DNA of 64,000 nt from Halocalculus aciditolerans (GCF_014647475.1 NZ_BMPG01000001.1:62001-126000), one strand, 5' to 3'. Shown: positions 15,682 through 24,518, counted from the first letter of the stretch. Numbers and translations are program-made. Notes: generated by a model not told the origin, from the letters alone.

Positions 15682-16806
15682 TCAGAGTCGTTCGCGGACG
15701 GCGTCGGCGTCGTAAGCGAGGCGGAGGGTCCGCGAGCGCCCGCGGCCTTCGAGCTGTTCGTAGTCGGCGTCGATGAGTTCGAGCTGGTCGAGTTTGTTCA
15801 CGATCTCCGTGTAGCGGGTGTAGCCGAGGCCGGTCTCGTCGCTGAAGGCCTCGTAGACGTCGCCGGCGCGCTTCCCGTCGTGGTCGACGATGACGCGGAG
15901 GAGCGACCGCTCGGTGTCGTTCAGGCCGTCGATGCGGCGGGCGAGGTGGATGTGGCGCGCTTCCTCGCTCATCGCCTCGACGTCTTCCGATTCGACGGTC
16001 TTGCTCGCGCGGCTCTCCGCGTGCAGGCCGGCGCGGCGGAGGAGGTCGATGCCGACGCGGACGTCGCCCGCGTTCACCGTCACGGACGTCACCTGGTTGA
16101 GGACGTCCGAGGGGACTGCGCCCTCGCGGAACCCGACTTTCACGCGTTGCGCGAGGATGTCCCGGAGTTCGTCGTGGCCGTACCGGTTGAAGTAGGCTTC
16201 CTCGGGGCGGAACACGGACTGGACGCGGCCGTCGAGCGACTCGATGACGTCGAGGTCGAGGTCGGAGGAGATCGCGATGACCCCGACCTTCGCGCCCGGA
16301 TGCGCCTCGTGCGCCCGCAAGAGCGAGTAGAGGGCGTCAGACGCCTCGTTCTCGTAGAAGAGGTAGTTCACGTCGTCCAACGCCACCACCAGCACTTCTT
16401 CCTCCTCGACGAGGTGGTCGGCGACCTGCCCGAACAGCTTCTTGAAGGAGATCCCCGACGCGGGCGGCTCGTACTCGAAGATGGACTCGAACACCCGCGA
16501 GAACACCGCGTATCTGGTCGAATCCACCTGACAGTTCACGCGCACCGTCCGCACCCCGCGCTGCCCGCCGAGCTCCCCGAAGAGCTTCTGCACCGCCGTC
16601 GTCTTCCCCGTCCCCGGCGGCCCCCGGACCATCACGTTCAGCGGGCGGTTCCCCCGGACCGCCGGCCGGAGGGCGTACTGGAGGGTCTGAAGCTGCGACT
16701 CCCGATGCTGGAACACCTCCGGGACGTAGTCGATCTCGAAGACGTGCTCGTCGCGGAAGACCGTCTCGTCCCACGACAGCATTCCCTCCTCGGGATCGTC
16801 AGCCAT
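15682..16806 (-). CDS. Second Orc1/Cdc6 family protein
   Basis: 374-residue AAA+ protein of the archaeal Orc1/Cdc6 family, shorter and diverged from the origin-linked Orc1. Walker A is GPPGTGKTTA (about residues 63-72) and Walker B is VLVVALDDVNYLF (about 144), where DDVN replaces the more usual DE. A C-terminal winged-helix region carries GYTRYTEIVNKLDQLELI. A promoter-like GGCTTAAGTAG lies about 30 bp upstream. No ORB is visible around it, so it may act at the main origin, at another replicon, or outside initiation. Confidence 0.92.
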   Translation of the reverse strand: MADDPEEGMLSWDETVFRDEHVFEIDYVPEVFQHRESQLQTLQYALRPAVRGNRPLNVMVRGPPGTGKTTAVQKLFGELGGQRGVRTVRVNCQVDSTRYAVFSRVFESIFEYEPPASGISFKKLFGQVADHLVEEEEVLVVALDDVNYLFYENEASDALYSLLRAHEAHPGAKVGVIAISSDLDLDVIESLDGRVQSVFRPEEAYFNRYGHDELRDILAQRVKVGFREGAVPSDVLNQVTSVTVNAGDVRVGIDLLRRAGLHAESRASKTVESEDVEAMSEEARHIHLARRIDGLNDTERSLLRVIVDHDGKRAGDVYEAFSDETGLGYTRYTEIVNKLDQLELIDADYEQLEGRGRSRTLRLAYDADAVRERL

Positions 16807-17041
16807 CGCCTAAACAACGCCCACGCCGCTACTTAAGCCTTCGCGGGATGTTCACCACGGATGACGAAACCGAGACGGAGACGCCGTCACGAAGCCGAAC
16901 TCGACTCGCGCTTCCGACACCTGCTCTCGGCTCAAAGCCACGACTCACTCCCCTCGCTACCTCCTCCGCGGGCTCCCCGCTCGTCGCCGCCCGGCAACCT
17001 CGCGCTCCGTCGAACCTGGTCGGAGCAGAGGTCCTCCCTGC

Positions 17042-17064
17042 TCGAGGAAGCTACGCTTCCTCGA
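17042..17064. terminator. Hairpin overlapping the stop of the MutS-like gene
   Basis: Arms TCGAGGAAGC and GCTTCCTCGA around TAC overlap the stop codon at 17051-17053. The stable stem at a gene end suggests a terminator or 3'-end structure. No clear U-tract follows on the minus strand. Confidence 0.45.
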
Positions 17065-19042
17065 ATTTGTCGAGGAGTCGGTCGTAGAACGCGCCGCGGT
17101 CGGCGTCGCCCTCGCCGGTGGCGAGTTTCTCGACGATGAGTTCGGGCGTGGAGCGCGCAAGCAGGTCTTTCTCGGGGGAGCGCTGGACGACGAGGTCGCC
17201 GTCTTCGAGGCCGACGGCGCGGATGCCGTCGACGGCGACGTCGTAGTCGGCGGCGTCCCGTATCTCGCCGGCGAGGTGGCTGACGAACACGCCGGACGCG
17301 TCGCTCGCGTGGAGTTCTTCGAGGATGCCGGCGATGATTTTCGCGGACGCGCCGGGTTCGGTGATGGATTCGAGTTCGTCGACGAGGACGAGTCTGGTGC
17401 GGTCGCCCTCGGTGAGCGCGGCGAAATCCCGGAGGGTCGCTTCGAACGCGCCGGCGTCGAGCGTCCCCTGCGACTTCGCGTAGTAGTGGAGCTCGCGGAT
17501 TTCCGGAACGCGCGCCGATTCGGCGGGGACGGGCAGCCCCATGTGGCCGAGGACGACGACGAGCGCGACGAGGTCGAGCGTGCTCGTCTTCCCGCCGGAG
17601 TTCACACCGGAGAGGAGGGCGACGCCGTCGACGCCGTAGTCGACGGGTTCCACCTCGTCGAAGTCGACGTCGAGGAGGGGGGAGCGGCCGGCGTCGATGT
17701 CGAAGCCCGCGCCGCCGCGGTCGGGGAGGACGCAGTCGAAGTCGCGGGCGAAGCGGGCGACGGCGAGTTCGACGTCGCGCTCTAAGGCGTTCCGCACGAG
17801 CTCGGCGGCGGGCGCGCGGAGGTCGGCGAGCGTGTCGGCGAGTTCGCGTTTCCGCCGGGCGGCGCGGCGGTCGCGCGCCGCGGTGAGGTTCTCGCGGAGG
17901 CGCGCGACGGCGTTCTCGTCGCGCTCTACGGGGTAGGTGGGGTCGTCGTCGAAGGCGTCGCGTGCGACCTCGGCCTCCTCGGGTTTCAGGTCGAGCGCGT
18001 CCACCATCGTCTCCCGCGCCGTCTCGACGGCCGCCGTGTACTCTTCTTCGAGTTCGCGCGAGAGCAGTCTGTCCGCGCCCGCGCCCTGCTCGACGAGCGA
18101 GAGGAGGTCCGCGCCCTCGATGGTGACGTCGCGCTCCCGGATGGCCTCCCTGAGTGCGTCGTTCGCGGCGCTCTCGCCCATCCCGGCGGCGGCGTCGAGG
18201 TCGTCGACGGCGTCCGTGAGCCGGTCGAGCTCGTCGTCGCCGACGACGCTCCCGTCCGGCGCGAGGTCCGCGAGCGCCGCCTCTAGCGCGTCGAGGTCGC
18301 AGGGCGCGTCCATCCCCGCCGCGCGATGGACGGCGACGGCGGCCTCTAGGCGCTCCCGGTTCGCCGCGAAGAACGCCAGCGGGCGTTCGGGAACGACGCT
18401 CGCCGGGTCGTCGAACGCACCCGGTTCCACGCGCACGTCGCCCTGGACGTCGACGCCCGCGAACGCCTCGTCTATCGCGACGACCGTCGAGTACCCCCGC
18501 GCGAGTTCGGCGAGGCCGCGCGCGTCCTCTACGACTTCGACGCTCATCTCCGGGAACGCCTCGCGGGCCTTCGCGTAGCGCTCCGCGTCCTTCGTCGCCA
18601 GACACCGGTCGCGAACGCGAACGTCGCCCGGTCGGCGGAGCGGCCGCACGCCTTCGAGCGCCGCCAGCACGGCGTCGTCGGGGTCGCGCGTCATCGCGCC
18701 CGCCGAGAACTGCTGGACCTCCTCGATGCGCGAATCCACGCTGCTCGGGTAGAAGGTCTCCACGCGCTTCGCCGCGTAGTCCGTCACCGTCCGCTCTCTG
18801 AGGAGGTCGAGGGCGTCGTCGTAGATCTCGCGCGCCCGGTCCGTCGCCAGGAAGCCGCCGGGGTCGTCGTGGCGCGCGCGAATCGCGCCCTGCACGATGC
18901 GCGCCGCCCGCCCCTCGCTCACGCCCGGCGCGCCCGCCACCGCCGCGACGTCCTCGCGTTCCAGCGCGCCGGCCGGGTCGTCGAGCTCGCGGAGCGCCGC
19001 CGCCGTCTTCTCGCCCACCCCCGGAATCGCCTCCAGTTCCAT
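17051..19042 (-). CDS. MutS-like ATPase with N-terminal helix-hairpin-helix
   Basis: 663-residue MutS family protein. It starts MELEAIPGVGEKTAAALREL, a helix-hairpin-helix DNA-binding motif followed by a second (GVSEGRAARIV). A central coiled-coil lever/clamp region follows (about 250-420). The ATPase domain has Walker A ALLSGVNSGGKTST (about residue 475) and Walker B LVLVDELES (about 555). It lacks the mismatch-recognition domain I of MutS1, so it is more MutS2/MutS5-like and probably acts on branched or recombination DNA, not on mismatches. ATG at 19042 fits the conserved N-terminus. Confidence 0.88.
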   Translation of the reverse strand: MELEAIPGVGEKTAAALRELDDPAGALEREDVAAVAGAPGVSEGRAARIVQGAIRARHDDPGGFLATDRAREIYDDALDLLRERTVTDYAAKRVETFYPSSVDSRIEEVQQFSAGAMTRDPDDAVLAALEGVRPLRRPGDVRVRDRCLATKDAERYAKAREAFPEMSVEVVEDARGLAELARGYSTVVAIDEAFAGVDVQGDVRVEPGAFDDPASVVPERPLAFFAANRERLEAAVAVHRAAGMDAPCDLDALEAALADLAPDGSVVGDDELDRLTDAVDDLDAAAGMGESAANDALREAIRERDVTIEGADLLSLVEQGAGADRLLSRELEEEYTAAVETARETMVDALDLKPEEAEVARDAFDDDPTYPVERDENAVARLRENLTAARDRRAARRKRELADTLADLRAPAAELVRNALERDVELAVARFARDFDCVLPDRGGAGFDIDAGRSPLLDVDFDEVEPVDYGVDGVALLSGVNSGGKTSTLDLVALVVVLGHMGLPVPAESARVPEIRELHYYAKSQGTLDAGAFEATLRDFAALTEGDRTRLVLVDELESITEPGASAKIIAGILEELHASDASGVFVSHLAGEIRDAADYDVAVDGIRAVGLEDGDLVVQRSPEKDLLARSTPELIVEKLATGEGDADRGAFYDRLLDKFEEA

Positions 19043-19127
19043 TCGTTCTCTCCCCTCTACTCCTCCCACGGGGAAAACGGTTCGCGCTCTATCACCGGGA
19101 TAGTCGAAGTGTTCGTCTTCCCCGCAG

Positions 19128-19736
19128 TCAGCGCCGCAGCAGGAATATCGCGTTCCCGATGCCGATGGCGAGCGCGTACGCGGTGACGGCCATCGACGCG
19201 AGCGCGAGCGTCGACCCGGTCGCGCCGACGACGCCCCAGTCGAGCAACGCGAGCGCCCACTGGCCGGGGACGCGGAACACCGGCACGCCCCGCACTCCGG
19301 CGTAGCCGAGGCCGAAGAGGACGACGAAGACGCCGACGACCTCCGGGCCGGCGAGCGTCTTCGCCGTCGTCGCGAGCATCCCCGGCGACGGCAGCGCGCG
19401 CCGCCGTCGCCCCTTCGTCCGCGGGTTCACGCGCCGCTCTCGTCCGCCGACCGCTCGCAGAACCGCGCGGAGGACGCCGCCGACGACGAGGCTCACCAGA
19501 TAGAGGTAGGTCGCGACGCCCGCCCAGTAGCCAGCGCCGCCGAGCCCCGGCAGGAACGCGTTCTGCGGCGCGTCGAACCCCGCGAGCACGAGGTAGCCCG
19601 GTAGTCGGAGCGGGCCGACCGGGAGGAACGCGGCGAGCACGAGCAGCGAGAGCGCGACGAGCGTCCAGTGGACCTCGCGGCCGGCGAGCACGCGCGCCGC
19701 CCGCGAGAGCGAATCCGAACCGTCGCGTCCATCCAT
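19128..19736 (-). CDS. Haloarchaeal multi-pass membrane protein of unknown function
   Basis: 202-residue protein starting at ATG 19736 (MDGRDGSDSLSRAARVLAGR). It has about five hydrophobic segments: LVALSLLVLAAFL, a segment with YWAGVATYLYLVSLVVGG, and C-terminal spans with VVGVFVVLFGLGYAGV and ALASMAVTAYALAIGIG. A basic loop (RRVNPRTKGRRRRA) separates the halves. No family is recognised. It lies between the MutS-like gene and tatCo, all on the same strand, with 50 bp to tatCo. Confidence 0.72.
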   Translation of the reverse strand: MDGRDGSDSLSRAARVLAGREVHWTLVALSLLVLAAFLPVGPLRLPGYLVLAGFDAPQNAFLPGLGGAGYWAGVATYLYLVSLVVGGVLRAVLRAVGGRERRVNPRTKGRRRRALPSPGMLATTAKTLAGPEVVGVFVVLFGLGYAGVRGVPVFRVPGQWALALLDWGVVGATGSTLALASMAVTAYALAIGIGNAIFLLRR

Positions 19737-19786
19737 ACCTCTCTCGTTTCCCCGCTCCGGCAAGGCGTTTTCCCCTTCCGCTCTCC

Positions 19787-20968
19787 CTAGTTCCCCGTCC
19801 ACCGCAGGAGCGCGAGCGTCCCCTCGAAGAGCAGAATCATCGTCACGGCGACGAGGACCGGCGTCACCCCGGAGACGTCGATGCTCGTGAACATGAAGGA
19901 GACGCCGACGAACGCCCCCCAGAAGAGGAGGCGGCGGGACTCCAGCCACTCCCGCGTGGTGAGGTTCATCATGATCGCGAGCATGATGAAGAGCGGGAGC
20001 TGGAAGACGAGCGCGAGATACCCCATCACGATGAGAATCATGCTGAACGTCGACGTGAGCGCGAGCGCGGAGTCCGCGACGACGCTCGAATACCCGATGA
20101 GGTACGCGAACGAGGCGGGGAGCACGATGAAGAACGCGAACAGCACGCCGACGACGGCGAGCAGGAGGCTCGTCGGCACCGCCGCGAGGTAGTACCGCCG
20201 CTCGTGCGGGTAGAGCCCCGGCCGCATGAACGCGTACGTCTCGTAGACGAAGACCGGGAGCGCGACGACGATGCCCGCGAGGCTCGCGACCTTGAACTGC
20301 GTGATAACGAGGTCGAGCGGCGCGTAGAGGTGCGGGCGAATCCCCGCCGAGGACCCCGGGAGCACCTGCGCCCAGATGACGTTGATGAGCGTGTCGCCGA
20401 ACGGGTAGAGGAGCACGCTAATCGCGCCCGCGACGCCGACGACGATGGCCGCCCGGAACACCATCTCCTCGACGTGCTCCGCGAGCGGGAGTTCCTCGTC
20501 GTCGGGCGCGGTCTGTGGCTCCTCGATCACCGGCTCGTTCTCCGGCGGCGTCTCCGGGTCCTCCGGCACGACGGGAAACGCCTCGTCACCAGCGCCGGCC
20601 GCCGAACCCCCGCCGCCGACGCGCTCGACGGCCGACGGCAGCTCCGGCCAGTGGTCGACCCGCTCCCCGACATCGCCCCCCTCGTCGACGTCGGTAGTCT
20701 CGTCGCCGCTCTCGCTCTCCGCGGCGGTGTCCGCGCTCGGGTCGTCCGCGTCTCCGTCCTCGTCGTCGAGGGGACTGACGGGTTCGGAGACGGTGTACTC
20801 CTCGTCGCTCTCGGGTTCGGACGTCACGTCCGCTTCGACGCCGTCGCTCTCGTCGATGCGTTCAACCGCGGACGGGAGGTCCGGCCACGGGTCGTCGACG
20901 CGCTCGATGGCTGACCGCAGGTCCCCCTCGCGGGAGTCGCTGTCCGGGTCGTCCGGCGCGCCGGTCAT
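19787..20968 (-). CDS. tatCo: Sec-independent twin-arginine translocase TatC (TatCo type)
   Basis: 393-residue Tat translocase subunit. The first ~170 residues are a very acidic cytoplasmic extension in which DPWPDLPSAVERI and DHWPELPSAVERV repeat. The TatC core with six membrane spans starts at LPLAEHVEEMVFRAAIV; the loop VYETYAFMRPGLYPHERR is the signature that binds the twin-arginine motif. Haloarchaea export most proteins through Tat, folded. The gene is divergent from tatCt (21061), which carries two TatC domains; the 92-bp spacer probably holds both promoters. Confidence 0.95.
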   Translation of the reverse strand: MTGAPDDPDSDSREGDLRSAIERVDDPWPDLPSAVERIDESDGVEADVTSEPESDEEYTVSEPVSPLDDEDGDADDPSADTAAESESGDETTDVDEGGDVGERVDHWPELPSAVERVGGGGSAAGAGDEAFPVVPEDPETPPENEPVIEEPQTAPDDEELPLAEHVEEMVFRAAIVVGVAGAISVLLYPFGDTLINVIWAQVLPGSSAGIRPHLYAPLDLVITQFKVASLAGIVVALPVFVYETYAFMRPGLYPHERRYYLAAVPTSLLLAVVGVLFAFFIVLPASFAYLIGYSSVVADSALALTSTFSMILIVMGYLALVFQLPLFIMLAIMMNLTTREWLESRRLLFWGAFVGVSFMFTSIDVSGVTPVLVAVTMILLFEGTLALLRWTGN

Positions 20969-21060
20969 TACTGGTTGGTGTAGGCCACCGCCACGTTATA
21001 GGCTTTTTACTCTCCGGCGACGGGAAGATTGATAATCGACAGTCGGCTACGCGAAGTACA
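20969..21060. promoter_or_regulatory. Divergent tatCo/tatCt promoter region
   Basis: This 92-bp spacer separates two divergent essential translocase genes. It holds an AT-rich run (GTTATAGGCTTTTTACTC, 20994-21011) and GATTGATAATCGACAG (21029-21044), candidate TATA regions for tatCo and tatCt respectively. Confidence 0.55.
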
Positions 21061-23301
21061 ATGAGTAGTTCCGACCGTTTCCTGGACGAGGACACGGCCC
21101 GAGCCGTGAACTCGGGCCGGGAAACGGCCGGCGTGATGCTCCGCACGGTCCAGAAACGCCTCCAGAAAGTCTTCATCGCGTTCGTCGTCGGACTCTTCGC
21201 CGGCATCGTCGCGATGCGCGTCTACATCTGGCCGCGCCTGAAAGCGGACCTCGTCACGAACCCCGCCATCGACATCATCTTCCAGACGCCGTTCGACGTC
21301 ATCCTCCTCCAGGTGAAAATCGGGATGATCGTCGGCGGCTTCGTCGCCCTCCCCGTCCTCCTCTACTTCGCCCGCAACCAGCTCGTCGAACGCGGCATGC
21401 TCCCCGACGTCGAGGTCGCGTGGTGGAAGACCGCCGTCGTCGGCGCGATCGGCCTCGTGCTCTTCGCGCTCGGCGTCGCGTACTCCTACCTCCTCTTCTT
21501 CCCCATCATGTTCGACTTCCTCGCGTCGAACGCCGTCTCCGCGAGCCTCAAACCGACGTACAGCATCGTGATGTGGACGAACTTCATCGTCGTGCTCGCG
21601 CTCTCCTTCGGGCTCGCCGCCCAGCTCCCGCTCGCCATGGGCGGCCTCTCCTACTTCGAAGTCGTCCCCTACGAGACCTTCCGCGACAACTGGAAGTACG
21701 CGGTCGTCGCCATCTTCGCCTTCGGCGCGCTCTTCTCGCCGCCCGACCCCTTCACGCAGATTATGTGGGCCGCGCCGCTCCTCATCCTCTACGGCCTCAG
21801 CCTCTACATCGCGAAGGTCGTGACGACGATGCGCCGCGGGAGCGAACGCCTCGACCTCGTCGACGTCGTCGTGTCCCGCTGGAACTTCGAACTCGGCGGC
21901 GCGGTCGTCGCCGGCGCGCTCGGCTACGCCATCGCGGCCTACGGCGCGATTCCGGTCGTGAACGACCTCCTCGCCTGGGCCGGCTCCGACGTCACCCTCC
22001 CCGCCGTCGACCCCCTCGTGCTCGGCGCGGGCTTCGGTGTTCTCGGCCTCGTCGTCGCCGTCCTCGCCGTCGTCTACGTTGAAATCGAGGCCGCCGCTTC
22101 GCAGGAAGCCGCCGTCTACGGCGGGCAGGCCCGCGACCCCGAAAACCTCAACCTCTCCATCCTTGACGCCGACGCCGTCCGCGCCGCGCCCGACGAGCGG
22201 TTCTACGCCATGGACGAGGACGAGGCCGTCCGGCTCGCCGGCGAAGCGATGGAGGACGACCAGCCCGAGAAGGCCCAGGCCATCCTCGACCGCTTCGACT
22301 CGGCCGAAGAAGCGAAAGAAGCCGAGCGCGAAGCCGCCGAAGCCGCCGGCGAAACCCCCTCAGACGCTGTCGACGAGGCAGGCGAAACGGACGGAGACGA
22401 AACCGGGGAAGGAGAAGACGAGGGCGAGGGGAACCTCCTGACCCGGACGAGCGCGGGGATGCTCAACCCCTTCACGGAGGAGGAGACGACCGAAGAGGAC
22501 GTCGGCGGATACTACTACGACATCGCGTTCGTCCTCGACAGCCTCCGGTCGCGCGCCATCTGGCTCGTCGGCTGGTTCATGCTCGTGCTCGCGGTGACGT
22601 TCTACGTGCTCTACGCGGGCGCGCTCGGCGACCTGAAGCGGAACTTCCTCTCCCGCCTCCCGCCCCAGGTCGTCGGCGACGTGACGCTCGACGTCGTCAC
22701 CCTCCACCCGGTCGAGGCGCTCGTCTTCATGGCGAAGGTGTCCGCGCTCTTCGCGGCCATCATGACGCTCCCCGTCTTCCTCTACTTCGCGTGGCCCGCG
22801 CTCGAAGACCGCGGCGTCATCCGCGCGCCCCGCCGCATCGTCGCGCTCTGGTTCACCGGCCTCGTCGGCGCGCTCGTCGTCGGCAGCGTCGTCGGCTACC
22901 TCTACATCGCGCCCGGCATCATCTCCTGGCTCGTCTTCGACGCCGAACAGGCCGGGATGCAGATTACCTACCGCGTCTCGAACTTCCTCTGGCTCGTCTT
23001 CCTCACCACCGCCGGCATCGGCCTGCTCGCCGACGTCCCCATCACGATGTGGCTCCTCTACCTCTCCGACCTCCTCTCCTTCCGCACGATGTACGAGCGC
23101 TGGCGGGTGGCCGTCGTCGGCTCCTTCGTCGTCGGCGCGCTCGTCACCCCGGAGAGCGTCTACACGATGTTCATCGTCGCGTTCCCGCTCGCCGGCGCGT
23201 TCCTCCTCGGCCTCGGCGTCCTCTACCTCGTCACGCTCGGCGGCCGCCGCGAGGGCGGCGGCGGCTCCGACGACCCGCGCGCGTCCCGGAGCACGCGCTG
23301 A
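21061..23301 (+). CDS. tatCt: Double-TatC twin-arginine translocase subunit (TatCt type)
   Basis: 746-residue fusion of two TatC domains, a form specific to haloarchaea. The first domain (about 35-255) contains RDNWKYAVVAIFAFGALFSPPDPF and LYFARNQLVERGML. A middle section adds two further spans and a long acidic linker (about 385-475, rich in EAKEAEREAAEAAGE-like sequence). The second TatC domain (about 490-725) includes FAWPALEDRGVIRAPRR and YERWRVAVVGSFVVGALVTP. It is essential for Tat export in the haloarchaea studied. Together with the divergent tatCo it makes the receptor part of the translocase; no TatA gene is in the window. Confidence 0.96.
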   Translation: MSSSDRFLDEDTARAVNSGRETAGVMLRTVQKRLQKVFIAFVVGLFAGIVAMRVYIWPRLKADLVTNPAIDIIFQTPFDVILLQVKIGMIVGGFVALPVLLYFARNQLVERGMLPDVEVAWWKTAVVGAIGLVLFALGVAYSYLLFFPIMFDFLASNAVSASLKPTYSIVMWTNFIVVLALSFGLAAQLPLAMGGLSYFEVVPYETFRDNWKYAVVAIFAFGALFSPPDPFTQIMWAAPLLILYGLSLYIAKVVTTMRRGSERLDLVDVVVSRWNFELGGAVVAGALGYAIAAYGAIPVVNDLLAWAGSDVTLPAVDPLVLGAGFGVLGLVVAVLAVVYVEIEAAASQEAAVYGGQARDPENLNLSILDADAVRAAPDERFYAMDEDEAVRLAGEAMEDDQPEKAQAILDRFDSAEEAKEAEREAAEAAGETPSDAVDEAGETDGDETGEGEDEGEGNLLTRTSAGMLNPFTEEETTEEDVGGYYYDIAFVLDSLRSRAIWLVGWFMLVLAVTFYVLYAGALGDLKRNFLSRLPPQVVGDVTLDVVTLHPVEALVFMAKVSALFAAIMTLPVFLYFAWPALEDRGVIRAPRRIVALWFTGLVGALVVGSVVGYLYIAPGIISWLVFDAEQAGMQITYRVSNFLWLVFLTTAGIGLLADVPITMWLLYLSDLLSFRTMYERWRVAVVGSFVVGALVTPESVYTMFIVAFPLAGAFLLGLGVLYLVTLGGRREGGGGSDDPRASRSTR

Positions 23302-23346
23302 CGCCGCATCGAGCTGAGTGGAGTCGGCGGCGAACGCACCGCTTAA

Positions 23347-23370
23347 CTAATACCTCGGTAATACTCGGGT
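23347..23370 (+). promoter_or_regulatory. Promoter with TAATACnTCGG direct repeat before the RHH gene
   Basis: Two direct copies, TAATACCTCGG and TAATACTCGGG, lie back to back at about 23349-23370 and end at the start codon of the RHH gene; the upstream TTAACTAATA is TATA-like. Paired half-sites just at a promoter would suit binding of a ribbon-helix-helix dimer pair and autoregulation. Confidence 0.55.
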
Positions 23371-23547
23371 ATGCCGAAGATATCCGTGGACGTGCCGCAG
23401 GAGCTCCTCGACGACCTCGACGCGCACGTCGGCGACGACGGGAAGTTCGTGAACCGCTCCGACGCCATCCGCTCGTCCCTCCGCAAGACCCTCGACATCC
23501 TCGACGACATCGACGCTCGCCACGGGAGGCTCGACGATGACGAGTGA
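23371..23547 (+). CDS. Ribbon-helix-helix (CopG/NikR-like) regulator
   Basis: 58-residue protein beginning MPKISVDVPQELLDDLD, a typical RHH beta strand and helix. The following NRSDAIRSSLRKTLDIL forms the second helix. RHH proteins dimerise and insert a two-stranded beta ribbon into the DNA major groove. It lacks the C-terminal metal-binding domain of NikR. Its 3' end overlaps the transporter gene that starts at 23537 by 11 bp, so the two are coupled and the protein probably controls this transporter operon, perhaps through the direct repeat at its own promoter. Confidence 0.85.
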   Translation: MPKISVDVPQELLDDLDAHVGDDGKFVNRSDAIRSSLRKTLDILDDIDARHGRLDDDE

Positions 23548-24268
23548 CGAAACCCGCGTCGGCACGCTCGACACCACCGGCGTCGACACGTCGCTCATCG
23601 CGCTCGTCGGCCTCTTCGTCACCGCGCTCGTCACCGCCCAACTCATCTCCGCGAAGCTCCTCGCGTTCGCGCTCCCGCTCACGATTCCGGTCGTCGGCGC
23701 GGCGCTCGTCTTCCCCGGCGGCACCTTCGCCTACGCCGTCACCTACTTCGCGACCGACTGCCTGAGCGAGCTCTACGGCCGCCGCGTCGCCCGAACCGCC
23801 GTGAACGTCGGGTTCGCGATGAACTTCGTCCTCCTCGCGCTCGTCTGGGTCACCGTGCAGTCTCCCGCCGCCTCCGCCCCGGCGAACTTCGAAGGCGTCG
23901 TCCTCTCCGCCACCCCCATCGTCCTCGGCTCCCTCCTCGGCTACCTCGTCAGCCAGAACTGGGACGTCTTCGCCTTCCACGCCCTCCGCCGCCGCACCGA
24001 CGGCGCACACCTCTGGCTCCGCAACATCGGCTCGACTGGTACCAGCCAGCTCCTCGACACCATCGTCTTCACCCTCGTCGCCTTCGTCGTCGCCCCGCCC
24101 CTCCTCGGCACCGGCAGCGCGATGCCCACCGGCGCGGTCGTCTCCCTCATCGCCGGCCAATACCTCGCCAAACTCCTCTTCGCCCTCGCCGACACCCCCT
24201 TCGTCTACGCCGCCGTCGGCTACATCCGCGACCGAAACGACGTCCAGCCCCCGAGCTACGCGGACTGA
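23537..24268 (+). CDS. Queuosine/archaeosine precursor transporter (YhhQ/VUT family)
   Basis: 243-residue membrane protein with about six spans. VUT/YhhQ features include FPGGTFAYAVTYFATDCLSE, YGRRVARTAV, VSQNWDVFAFHALRRRT and LWLRNIGSTGTSQLLDTIVF. Bacterial members import preQ0/preQ1 and related 7-deazaguanines. In haloarchaea the logical use is uptake of an archaeosine (tRNA position 15) precursor. The start lies inside the RHH gene, so the two are translationally linked. The substrate is inferred from the family. Confidence 0.88.
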   Translation: MTSDETRVGTLDTTGVDTSLIALVGLFVTALVTAQLISAKLLAFALPLTIPVVGAALVFPGGTFAYAVTYFATDCLSELYGRRVARTAVNVGFAMNFVLLALVWVTVQSPAASAPANFEGVVLSATPIVLGSLLGYLVSQNWDVFAFHALRRRTDGAHLWLRNIGSTGTSQLLDTIVFTLVAFVVAPPLLGTGSAMPTGAVVSLIAGQYLAKLLFALADTPFVYAAVGYIRDRNDVQPPSYAD

Positions 24269-24308
24269 TCTACGGTTTCCGGTCCGTCGCCGCTCTGTGA
24301 CCCCCCGC

Positions 24309-24518
24309 CTACGACGATGACGAGGCGTAGAGCGCCGCGGCGACGACGGCGGCGACGGCGAGGACGACGCCGCCGAGCGCGGCGAGACCGTAGACCAGCC
24401 CCGCCACGAGTGAGTTCCCGCCCGAGGCGACGTGCGTCAGTCCCGCCGCGAACGAGAAGAGCGCGCCGACCATGCCGCCGACGAACAACACGTCCCCCGG
24501 CGAGATTCCGTCGGGCAT
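24309..24518 (-). CDS. Small two-span membrane protein
   Basis: 69-residue protein, start ATG 24518 ([14 protein letters not shown]). Two hydrophobic helices are [18 protein letters not shown] and [20 protein letters not shown], and the end is a Ser run (ASSSS). No family is recognised. The upstream extension to 24545 adds only basic residues and was left out. It lies between the convergent YhhQ gene and a cupin gene on the same strand. Confidence 0.6.
   Translation of the reverse strand: MPDGISPGDVLFVGGMVGALFSFAAGLTHVASGGNSLVAGLVYGLAALGGVVLAVAAVVAAALYASSSS

Noticed and set aside
16932-18605. 557-codon minus-strand ORF overlapping the MutS-like gene
   Set aside because: Frame shadow of the MutS-like gene: Arg-rich, no domain, while the overlapping frame has Walker motifs.
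22360-22707. Minus-strand ORFs inside tatCt
   Set aside because: Shadows of the acidic linker of TatCt, which reads as Ser/Pro or His/Glu-rich in other frames.
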